Assembly: GCA_023101725.1 (NCBI GenBank)
Contig: JALJCO010013427.1
Location: 62,001-126,000, forward strand
Direction: 5' to 3'
Length of the DNA: 64,000 nucleotides
Source of the DNA: Atherinomorus stipes
Taxonomy: Eukaryota; Chordata; Actinopteri; Atheriniformes; Atherinidae
Below are positions 35,301-43,065 of the stretch, piece by piece. The notes under the pieces were generated by a model. It was not told the DNA's origin, ran no database searches, and was given only the letters and a program-made list of their open reading frames with translations. The first letter of the stretch is position 1, and the number at the start of each line of letters is the position of its first letter. The translations under genes were made by a program, and so were the position numbers.

Positions 35301-35723
35301 GCAGAGGCGCCCCGGCGCAGTGACCAGACGTCACCAGGTCGTGAGGACCGGCCAAATCCAGAGGAGGCACGCCCCGCCGGCCCGCCCCCCCCAGCGCCAA
35401 GCCGGGTCCCCCGGCCCCGGAGGCAGGGGCCACCCCGGAGCACCGGGGCCCAGGGCCCCCCCCGCCCCCCCGCCCCGGGACGACCCCGGCCACCCGGCGC
35501 CAGCCGACAGCCACCGGCCAGGGCCCCACCAGCGACCCGCCCACCGCCGCAGAGCAGCCCCAACCGCTGACCCTCATGCCCCCCATCGGGCTGGATACAG
35601 CCCCGCCCCAGCGGCGAGGCAGCCCAGACCCCCCCCCCAAGTCAACCGCCAGGGATCCATAGCCATCAAGCACTCGCCGGCACCCAACCCCCACATCGCC
35701 GAGGCCGCTCTCCTACACCAACG
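32400..35723 (-). other. C-rich (+) / G-rich (sense) 3' region of the LINE
   Basis: About 3.3 kb in which the + strand is dominated by C with A and G, and T is scarce, especially at 34800-35560. It contains many C runs, such as about 33911-33931 and 34613-34626. It lies between the ORF2 stop and the poly(A) tail, so it is transcribed as G-rich RNA. Very long open frames run through it on both strands (32405-33319, 34293-35570, 35563-34787). They reflect the base bias and encode proline/arginine- or glycine-rich strings with no domain. I do not regard them as genes. Confidence 0.75.
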
Positions 35724-38474
35724 TTAAGTGATGGAGCTAATCACAGGGGACCAGAGGGAGTGGAATTCATCTAACTGGTTCTTAGAGGAGGCAGACATCA
35801 TCTCAATACTGATATGGTCTACTAAGAGATTCCTAAACTGGCTAATGCTCAGATTATTTTTGGATTTCCAGTTTACCAAGATAGTTTTCTTTGCAATACA
35901 TAATACAGTAAGTATCATATGTGCATAATTGGTTACCGTATTGATCTCATCCAAGTCCCCCAGTAAACACAGTGTGGGGCTTGCAGGGAAGTTACACCTG
36001 AGCCACGCTGACAGGTCATCACATACCTGAAGCCAAAACCTCTGGACAGGTGGACAAGACCACAAGGCGTGAAGATAATTGTCTATTGTATTCTCATTGC
36101 AGTGCAAACAAATATTTGAAGGTGACAGACCCATCTTGAACATCCTCTGTCCTGTGTAATGTACTCTGTGTAAAACCTTGAATTGTATCAACTGTATATT
36201 TGAGTTTTTAGTCATTAGGAACGTGTTTAAACATATCTGTGTCCATGTGTTTTGGTTAAGGGTTCTGGACAAGTCAGCCTCCCACTTCGAAGTTGGAAGG
36301 GAAATTGAATCATCCAGTTTTAATAATAATCTATATATTTTCGACAGTAGTTTGGGGATAGAGAGATTCAGGAATTCTGCTACCCTGACCGGAGTCTGCA
36401 AGATCAGTTGGTTAGAGGTATATTTTTTGCTTAATATAGATTTAAGTTGATGGTATTCTAAGAATTTAGTACTATTGATCCCGTATTGTAAGGTAAGTGT
36501 ATTAAATGACAGGAATTTTCCATTTTCAATGATATGTTGTAATTGTTTTACTCCTTTATCCTTCCAATGCACAAAATTAATCATTTTCTTGTTTTGTAAA
36601 ATATCCAGGTTATTCCAGATGGGTGTGAGTTTACATGGAATAATAGAAGACTCGGTTAATTTCAGGAATTCCCACCATGCTTTCAGAGTAGAGCAGATGT
36701 TGATACTTTTAAAGCATTTATGAGATCTGACTGCTGAACTGATGAACGGCAAATCAGAGACATCCAGATCCTCACATAATGCTTGTTCTGTGTCTAGCCA
36801 CGGTTCATCTAGATGGGTAGGTTTCAGCCATTTGGAAATAAATTGTAGCTTATTTGCTAGGAAATAATAATTGAAATTGGGTGAGTCTAACCCTCCCCGG
36901 TCTTTTACCTGTTGTAAGGTTTTTAAACTGATACGTGATGGCTTGTTTTTCCAAAGAAATTTGGAAATGTGAGAGTCCAGTGACTTAAACCAACTGGAGG
37001 AAGGTTTGGTGGGTATCATTGAGAACAAGTAGTTAATTTTCGGTAGAACCATCATTTTGATGGTAGCAACTCTCCCCATGAGTGATATGGGTAAGTGCTT
37101 CCATCGCGTGAGATCTTCCTCTATTGACTTTAATAGCTGGACATAATTTAACTTTATTAACTCTGAAAGTTGTGGAGAAATATTTATTCCTAAATATCTG
37201 ATATTACCAGACTGTATTGTGGTGTTAGGGATATTTTGTAAAGTACAATTAACAGATAAAGCTGTAGTCTTGGTCCAGTTAATAGAGTACTCAGATATCA
37301 TTGAAAATTTATTGATCAATGTGATTGTCTGGGAGAGAGATGTTGATGAGTTCTGGAGGAAAAGCAGTACGTCGTCTGCGTAGAGACTTATTTTATGTTC
37401 TAGATTTTTGCCGGGGATCCCTTTAATATCTCTGTCCTGTCTTATAGCGGCTGCTAGTGGTTCAATGAAAATGGCAAAAAGTGAAGGGGAGAGCGGGCAG
37501 CCCTGCCTGGTGCCTCGCTGTAAACAGAAACTTGGAGAAGTTTGGTCATTGGTCCTCACACATGCATTAGGGTTGTTATAAAGTATTTTTATCCAGTCTA
37601 TGAAATAAGGACCAAAACCAAATTTATTTAATGTTGCAAACAGGAATTTCCAGTTAACACGATCGAAGGCTTTTTCTGCATCTAACGAGATGATAGTGGA
37701 TTCCAGATTATGAATGGTAGCATAGTCTATTAGGTTAATCAGCCTGCGTGTGTTAGTAGAAGAATGTCGACCTTTAATAAAACCAGTTTGATCAGGATGT
37801 ATTATCAGAGGAGTTATTTTTTCTATCCTTTTAGCGAGTGCTTTGCTGATTATCTTAAGATCTACATTTATTAATGAGATTGGCCGATAACTAGCTGGAA
37901 GTGTCGGGTCTTTACCTGGTTTTAATAATACGGTGATATTTGCTGAATTCATATTTGGTGGTATTTTCTGTTTCTCTTTTATTTCTAGTACCATTTTATA
38001 AAAAGTGGGAGCCAGAATTGTCCAGAACTCTTTGTAAAATTCGACCGGATATCCATCTGGGCCTGGGGCTTTATTATTGGGCATATGTTGCAGAGCGTCA
38101 TGTAATTCATTTATTGAGAGGGGTGAATCTAAAGCCGTCATATTTTCCTGTTGTAGTTTTGGGAGAATTAGATTATTGAGAAATTGATTAATATTCTCAT
38201 CTGTGGGGTTTATTTGGGATTCATATAGTGTTCTGTAGAAATTTCTAAAGATATTATTTATCTGGTCAGGATCATGGCTGATACTTCCTTCTGAGTCTTT
38301 AATTGAGGAGATTGTCGCTTTTTCCTTGTTTATTTTTAACTGATTAGCTAGAAGCTTTCCAGACTTGTTACTGTGATCGAAGTTTTCTAAACGAAGTCTT
38401 TGAACTAAGAATTGTGTTTTTTGGTCTATTATTTTGTTTAACTCAAGCTTGAGTTTCCTTATATCATTCAGCAT
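35724..38474 (-). CDS. LINE ORF2, C-terminal part: reverse transcriptase and Cys motif
   Basis: An open frame of 916 codons from an internal Met, ending TAA. It encodes the L1-type reverse transcriptase that copies the element's RNA at the nicked target. Visible motifs: NKAPGPDGYPVEFYKEFW, LLKPGKDPTLPASYRPISL, LDAEKAFDRVNW (first catalytic Asp), QRGTRQGCPLSPSLFA and SLYADDVLLF (catalytic pair). Near the end CLHCNENTIDNYLHALWSC forms the C-terminal cysteine motif. The ATG at 38474 is not the true start: the same protein is coded further upstream to 38552, where the frame joins the endonuclease frame through a homopolymer. All RT catalytic residues are present. Confidence 0.93.
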   Translation of the reverse strand: MLNDIRKLKLELNKIIDQKTQFLVQRLRLENFDHSNKSGKLLANQLKINKEKATISSIKDSEGSISHDPDQINNIFRNFYRTLYESQINPTDENINQFLNNLILPKLQQENMTALDSPLSINELHDALQHMPNNKAPGPDGYPVEFYKEFWTILAPTFYKMVLEIKEKQKIPPNMNSANITVLLKPGKDPTLPASYRPISLINVDLKIISKALAKRIEKITPLIIHPDQTGFIKGRHSSTNTRRLINLIDYATIHNLESTIISLDAEKAFDRVNWKFLFATLNKFGFGPYFIDWIKILYNNPNACVRTNDQTSPSFCLQRGTRQGCPLSPSLFAIFIEPLAAAIRQDRDIKGIPGKNLEHKISLYADDVLLFLQNSSTSLSQTITLINKFSMISEYSINWTKTTALSVNCTLQNIPNTTIQSGNIRYLGINISPQLSELIKLNYVQLLKSIEEDLTRWKHLPISLMGRVATIKMMVLPKINYLFSMIPTKPSSSWFKSLDSHISKFLWKNKPSRISLKTLQQVKDRGGLDSPNFNYYFLANKLQFISKWLKPTHLDEPWLDTEQALCEDLDVSDLPFISSAVRSHKCFKSINICSTLKAWWEFLKLTESSIIPCKLTPIWNNLDILQNKKMINFVHWKDKGVKQLQHIIENGKFLSFNTLTLQYGINSTKFLEYHQLKSILSKKYTSNQLILQTPVRVAEFLNLSIPKLLSKIYRLLLKLDDSISLPTSKWEADLSRTLNQNTWTQICLNTFLMTKNSNIQLIQFKVLHRVHYTGQRMFKMGLSPSNICLHCNENTIDNYLHALWSCPPVQRFWLQVCDDLSAWLRCNFPASPTLCLLGDLDEINTVTNYAHMILTVLCIAKKTILVNWKSKNNLSISQFRNLLVDHISIEMMSASSKNQLDEFHSLWSPVISSIT

Positions 38475-38527
38475 GTGTTCCTCCGGGTTGACCTGATAGG
38501 CTTCTTCTAGTGATTTAATTTTGATTT

Positions 38528-39469
38528 CTAATTCTGAGGTTCTTGCAGCTTCCTTTTTTTTTTCTTATGAGAAGAGAAGGAAATTATTTTTCCTCGCATT
38601 ACTGCTTTACCTGCTTCCCAAAGGACACATGCTGGGGTTTCTGGTAAGTCGTTGTTCTCTAGATAAATGGACCATTCTCTTTTGAAATAGCTGATAAACT
38701 CAGGATCTTTCAGTAATGAGGTGTTGAATCTCCAACTCCTTGTTGTTGGTTTAACAGTTTTATTTCTCAGAGCTACTGATACTGGTGCGTGATCACTGAT
38801 GGTTATTGGGTGGATTTCTATTTCTGAGATTTCACTCATCAGTGAGCTGCTGATTAAAAAGTAATCTAATCTAGAATAGGAGTGGTGGACCGCAGAATAG
38901 AAGGTATATTGTCTCGTGGTGGGGTTGAGTGATCGCCACGCATCACAGAGGCCAAAGTCCTTCATGTACTGTTTAACAATTTCTAATGACTGCCATCTTT
39001 TACTGTTTCCTGCTGGACTAAGCCTGTCTATTTCTGGATCACACACCATGTTGAAGTCTCCGCCCAGTATTATTGCTCTATCTGAGTACTTATGCAAAGC
39101 AGAGAAAAATGAGTCAAAGAATAATGGGTCATCGATGTTCGGTCCATATAAATTCGCAATACACACCTTAAGATTCTGAACATTTAATGTGACTATTATA
39201 AATCTGCCTTGTGGATCTCTGATTATGTCATCCATTTCAAATTTTAACCTGCTATTAACCAGAATAGCTACACCTCTTTGTCTAGAATTATAACCAGCTA
39301 AATACACGTGTGGAAATTGTCTTGTCTTAAGGAGCTCTGCTGAGGGATTTGGTAAATGTGTTTCCTGCAGTAAAACAATGTCTGCCTGAAGATCTTTAAG
39401 CCGATTGAAAATTTTTAATCTCTTATCCCCTGTGCCAGCTCCGTGCACATTCCAGGTGACTATTTTCAT
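38528..39469 (-). CDS. LINE ORF2, N-terminal part: apurinic-type endonuclease
   Basis: A frame of 313 codons starting MKIVTWNVHGAG. It encodes the endonuclease that nicks target DNA to prime reverse transcription. Catalytic motifs are present: NVHG (Asn), LLQETH (Glu), GDFN (Asp), RLDYF and ISDHAPV (Ser-Asp-His). The frame runs off at ...HKKKKRKLQEPQN and stops in the region that should continue as KEAARTSELEIK in the RT frame. Together the two parts give about 1,248 codons, the normal size of an L1 ORF2 protein. Confidence 0.92.
   Translation of the reverse strand: MKIVTWNVHGAGTGDKRLKIFNRLKDLQADIVLLQETHLPNPSAELLKTRQFPHVYLAGYNSRQRGVAILVNSRLKFEMDDIIRDPQGRFIIVTLNVQNLKVCIANLYGPNIDDPLFFDSFFSALHKYSDRAIILGGDFNMVCDPEIDRLSPAGNSKRWQSLEIVKQYMKDFGLCDAWRSLNPTTRQYTFYSAVHHSYSRLDYFLISSSLMSEISEIEIHPITISDHAPVSVALRNKTVKPTTRSWRFNTSLLKDPEFISYFKREWSIYLENNDLPETPACVLWEAGKAVMRGKIISFSSHKKKKRKLQEPQN
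38554..38563 (-). other. T10 homopolymer splitting LINE ORF2
   Basis: On the - strand this is A10 in a Lys-rich stretch. A10 keeps the endonuclease frame only briefly; a run of eight or eleven A would join it to the RT frame. Both sides are otherwise open and conserved. Confidence 0.85.
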
Positions 39470-39599
39470 TCAACCAACGCTGAAATGAGTGTCACATACA
39501 TATCAATAAAGCCGTGCGTCTGTATGCGTATCTCTGCAGTCCCGTCTAAGTACTGAGTTGCCAGATGGATGATCGCCTTTGTCCGAGTGTGCACGCGCC

Positions 39600-39850
39600 G
39601 TTTCGTCCTGCAGTCTGTGTGCGCGTGTGTCTGCCCGTGTGTATCTCGCCGTGTATGCGCGCGTGCCTGCCTGTGCGTGTCTCGCCGTGTGTGCGCGCGT
39701 GCCTGCCTGTGCGTATCTCGTCGTGTGTGCGCGGTTGCTGCCCGTGTGCATCTCGCCGTGTGTGCGCGCGTGCCTGCCTGTGTGTATCTCGCCATGTGCG
39801 CGCGCGTGCCTACCTGTGCGTATCTCACCGTATGTGCGCGCGCCTGCTTA
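39600..39850 (-). repeat. 36-bp minisatellite in the ORF1-ORF2 spacer
   Basis: The + strand repeats GTATCTCGCC/GTGTCTCGCC blocks separated by GTGCGCGCGTGCCTGCCTGT. Block starts at 39641, 39677 and 39713 give a period of 36; about seven units are visible and later ones degenerate. Since 36 is a multiple of three, several frames stay open on both strands (39466-39828 -, 39565-39924 +). Those are array shadows, not genes. Confidence 0.85.
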
Positions 39851-40140
39851 TGTGCCTCGCGCTGCGTGAACTGGACCTTCTGCCCTCGGGGTTATTAATG
39901 TTTATAAAGTCGCGGATGAAATGACCGTTCAGTGTGTGAAAGTGAAGGAAAAAGGAGGAAGGGAGGAAAGTAATAAAAGGTGAAAAAAGAAAAATGTAAC
40001 AACAAACCAGAGGTTTAAAAAGTGCATCGTGTTGTGAACGGTGAGGTCGAAACGGTAGTGAAATTAGCAATTATGATCATAACAGATAATAATTCATATA
40101 ATCACAGTTAGAAGGATATGGGATTGAACTGTACCTGACA

Positions 40141-40914
40141 TCAGAAGAGCCACGGGGTGATGTTTGGGTCCCGGTAAAGATGTCCGTTAATAAATAATTT
40201 GTCAACCGCGATAGCAGCCCGAGAGCCCTCCGACATGGCTTTCTTCCTGATGGGGAACAGAACTTTACGCCGGTCCAGGATTTCTTTCGGGTATTGGTCG
40301 TTTACCCCAAAATCGGTCCCTTTTAGCTCGCGGCCCTGTCTCTTTACTTGCTCTTTTTGTTTGAAGTGAACAAACTTGGCCACAATCGGTCTGGGTCTGC
40401 GTGAATCCGTTCTTTTGCCTCCTATGCGATGTACACGGTGAAAGCCGATACTGCTGGCTAAATCAGCAGGGAGTTTCAGCTCTTTATGAATGAAGGCTTT
40501 TACCGTTTCCTCGGGGTTCTCATCTGTCTGTTCTGGGATGCCTGAGAATACCAGGTTGTCTCTCATGCTTCGAGCCTGAAGGTCGATAACTGCCTCTCTC
40601 ATCTTTTTGTTTTCCCCTGACAGCCGGTTAATTCCCTCAGTGAGGGACTTAACCGTGTTTTGTAAGTCAGCGTTTGCGGCTGCAAGCGTTTCTACCTGTT
40701 GATAGCTAAACTCCAGCGACTCCCGGAGATTCTGGAACTCTTTGTGAAGAGCCTCCAGCAGGTTCAAACGGCCGTCTAAGCTGTTTACCTTCTTCTCTAT
40801 AGAGAGAAGGATATCCACCGAGTTTTCTTGTGGAGACGCCGCACCGGAGGAGTCTACTACCCGAGCTCTCTTGTTTTCCGGGGTGGATGTTGCTTTCGGC
40901 TTTCCATTTTTCAT
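40141..40914 (-). CDS. LINE ORF1: coiled-coil nucleic-acid-binding protein
   Basis: 257 codons from MKNGKPKATSTPENKRARVV to a stop. It encodes the L1-type ORF1 protein, a trimeric RNA chaperone that packages the element's RNA. A basic N-terminus is followed by a heptad-rich coiled coil (about residues 35-115, from ILLSIEKKVNSLDGRLNLLE). The RRM-like core follows (MRDNLVFSGIPE, FHRVHRIGGKR, RPRPIVAKF), then the C-terminal domain (YPKEILDRRKVLFPIRKKA). It is intact. The length is a little shorter than mammalian ORF1 (about 338). Confidence 0.88.
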   Translation of the reverse strand: MKNGKPKATSTPENKRARVVDSSGAASPQENSVDILLSIEKKVNSLDGRLNLLEALHKEFQNLRESLEFSYQQVETLAAANADLQNTVKSLTEGINRLSGENKKMREAVIDLQARSMRDNLVFSGIPEQTDENPEETVKAFIHKELKLPADLASSIGFHRVHRIGGKRTDSRRPRPIVAKFVHFKQKEQVKRQGRELKGTDFGVNDQYPKEILDRRKVLFPIRKKAMSEGSRAAIAVDKLFINGHLYRDPNITPWLF

Positions 40915-41193
40915 ATTAGAGTGATCGCAATACTGATCAATAAGATCTTCTGGGCTGATGGTATCTTCCGCGTTTCCCTCCAGGGTGTACCCTTCACTAT
41001 ATTGCTTTTTTGTTTGTTTGTTAATTTTACTGATTATCTATTATATTGGCAAATGTTAATAAGTTGAAGCCTTAAAGTTGCTAACTCGCCTGGTTTGAAT
41101 TGAATTGTCTACCGTCTCGCAGGAATTACGTCACTACAGCGTCATCACTACAGCGACCATCCATCACTACAGCGTACCGTAGATTTCTCTCTA
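40915..41193 (-). promoter_or_regulatory. LINE 5' UTR
   Basis: The interval between the 5' target-site copy and ORF1. An internal promoter is expected here from the family, but I see no specific promoter motif. At its outer edge TCACTACAGCG occurs three times (41131, 41145, 41164). Confidence 0.6.
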
Positions 41194-41209
41194 CAGCAAG
41201 CTGACTTTT
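41194..41209 (-). repeat. Target-site duplication of the LINE, 5' copy
   Basis: CAGCAAGCTGACTTTT on +; in the element's sense AAAAGTCAGCTTGCTG, fitting an L1-type target cut before AAAA. Identical to 31775-31790. Confidence 0.88.
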
Positions 41210-41985
41210 GACCTCTTCTTGTAAATTTTCAAAGAAGTTATGAAATCAGATCACACTTTTTGTTCCGATATAATCTGTCGCCATCTGTTTTCTGCTGAAA
41301 AGCTGAGGCTGTTTGTATTTCTCGTTACTGTGGTGCAGCCCCACCCCCACTTTCCTCTGAATTTGTCAACAATAACTGACCTTCTACACAGCAACGTGTC
41401 AGACTGACAGTGGCTGAATTTCATTGAGACTGTAATAGTAGTCTATAGTAACCAAACATGGGGGTAAGAGTAACCCTATAGTTCAATGGTGCCCATTCAC
41501 AACAAAGTCTTCTCATTTCACCTTTACAGATACAGTCCAATTAAATACAGTTCACTGGAGTCCAAAATGAAACATTATGTGATCCACATCAATCCAATTC
41601 ATAATAACTGATTTCATAAAGACCATTTTATAAGAAAATAAAAGCCCAGCAAAGGAAACCGACGGATTGCAGTGAATCATGTCTTTGATTCATCCCATCC
41701 TGAGCAGTGGGCAACAGTGGAAAGAAAAAACTCTCCTTTAAAAAGAAAGAAAACCTTCTGCAGAAACAGACTCAGGCCATCTTCCTCAACCAGTTGGTGG
41801 AAGGTATAGGACAGGACAGATGGGTCAGCAGCACCATATACATGCGTACCAGCCAGGGGTATTCATTGAGAAGGTAAAAGAAACACAAAATACTGACAAT
41901 AAAATGTCATATTTTTACAGGAGTAAGGGGAGAGAGAAATGAAAGTGCTTGATGCATCATGGGATATCGCCCTGTATTAAAGAGA
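41210..41985. other. Non-coding DNA, possible old repeat
   Basis: A stretch around 41700-41770 (GGAAAGAAAAAACTCTCCTT, then GCAGAAACAGACTCAGGCCA) resembles a repeat wording I recall as frequent in fish genomes, but no ends could be set. No exon was seen. Confidence 0.3.
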
Positions 41986-42007
41986 CTAGGGTCTCTATGG
42001 TCAAAGG

Positions 42008-42160
42008 CAGGGGTCCCCAACTCTGGTCCTCGAGTTGCTACTATCCTGCACATTTTTGCTGCATCCCTTCTCCAGCACACCTGAATCAAATGAATGGCTC
42101 GTTACCAAGCCTCTGCAAATCTGAATGACGTGTGCACGGGGGAATTAGCTGTTTGGTTTG
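42008..42160 (+). repeat. One end of a hAT-like repeat
   Basis: CAGGGGTCCCCAACTCTGGT is a typical hAT left terminus, followed by GCTGCATCCCTTCTCCAGCA, a wording common in fish miniatures. The matching right end is absent. Confidence 0.5.
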
Positions 42161-42191
42161 GGTGTGTTGAGGAGAGTAGGCTCTAAGGATA

Positions 42192-42780
42192 TAGCCATGT
42201 CTTAATCCGCACACTTGCCTGAGTGCACTGGAATTCAGTGCGTAGTGTGCACAGTGTACTTCGTCTGTAGTGCACACTGTTGTTGCTAAATGCTGACCCA
42301 AACAGAGCACTGCACTTACAGGAAGTGACAGACTAGCTTTGCCCGCTAATGTGAGCTAACTCTACTGAGCCGGTATAACCGCGGCCTCAAACACATGACC
42401 AGATCATAACTGTCATCAGGGAGTGAAGGGCTTCGTAGCATGTCACACATTAGTAATTATGTCTAAATCATTTCATAAACGTTACTTAAATCAGTACAAT
42501 ACCGCCTCCGATGCAGCAGGGGTCGCCACTGCTTCGTTCACCGCCGTTATTCAGCTCTGAAAGCAGTTCGAAAGTCCTGCCTCTTCCTCCATGTCAGCAA
42601 GATGGCGTTCGTTTAGTGCGAGTAGTGTGCTTTGTTTTGCACTTCATTTTTGGCCATTATTAGGGCAGCATCCTGGTACTTTCAGTGCACTGAATTTTTG
42701 CTTAAATGACAGCATGAACGCACTACACACTCAAAAAAAGTGTTTGAAGTGCTCAAGTGCACGGTTTGAGACACGGCCTA
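42192..42780 (+). mobile_element. Inverted-repeat element (TAGCCATGTCTTAATCC ends)
   Basis: The left end TAGCCATGTCTTAATCCGC is mirrored at 42745-42780 as TAGGCCGTGTCTCAAACCG (reverse complement), with CACTTG following on both sides. Ends are imperfect. No target duplication or transposase was recognised. Confidence 0.5.
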
Positions 42781-43065
42781 TGTCTACGCTAGGCTGTGTA
42801 AGTGCTTAAACGTGCATGATACGCCCTTCTATCCACATTTACCCGGCGTTTAAGAGTCCCTCATTCGCCTTTTTTTTTAGCTGGGTCAAGGGGTCGTGTA
42901 AATAGCAATTTGGCGGATAAAAGGCCCAGCATAGATAACACAGTTCAATGAAAGGAAATGACGACAATAAAACCTGCCACAGACTGTTCACCCTAGTCTG
43001 CCCTTACAGGCGTTAACTTAGAATAAAAAATCTAAGTGTAATTGTAAAAGCAGAGAGGGTGTCTA

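Larger units (their letters stand above)
31787..41193 (-). mobile_element. Near-complete L1-type LINE, about 9.4 kb
   Basis: A single retrotransposon read on the - strand: 5' UTR (41193-40915), ORF1 (40914-40141), spacer (40140-39470), ORF2 (39469-35724, one frame break), very long G-rich 3' region (35723-31830) and a 43-nt poly(A) tail (T run 31787-31829). The 12-16 bp duplication outside both ends shows that the whole span arrived as one insertion. Duplication starting AAAA in the element's sense, poly(A) tail, coiled-coil ORF1 and apurinic-type endonuclease all fit the L1/Tx1 group. Only one obvious lesion separates it from an intact element, so it looks young. It lies between rbm5 and slc38a3, possibly in the long first intron of slc38a3, in antisense. 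Confidence 0.9.

Noticed and set aside
34293..35570. Open frame of 425 codons (+) and 258-codon frame opposite it
   Set aside because: Same C-rich region; absence of stops follows from scarcity of T on +. Proline/arginine or glycine strings without motifs.
39590..39850. CRISPR-like array
   Set aside because: Units are contiguous 36-bp tandem repeats without unique spacers, in a eukaryotic LINE.
39466..39924. Several open frames with Cys/Val-Arg or His-Thr-Arg repeats
   Set aside because: Products of the 36-bp minisatellite, whose length is a multiple of three.
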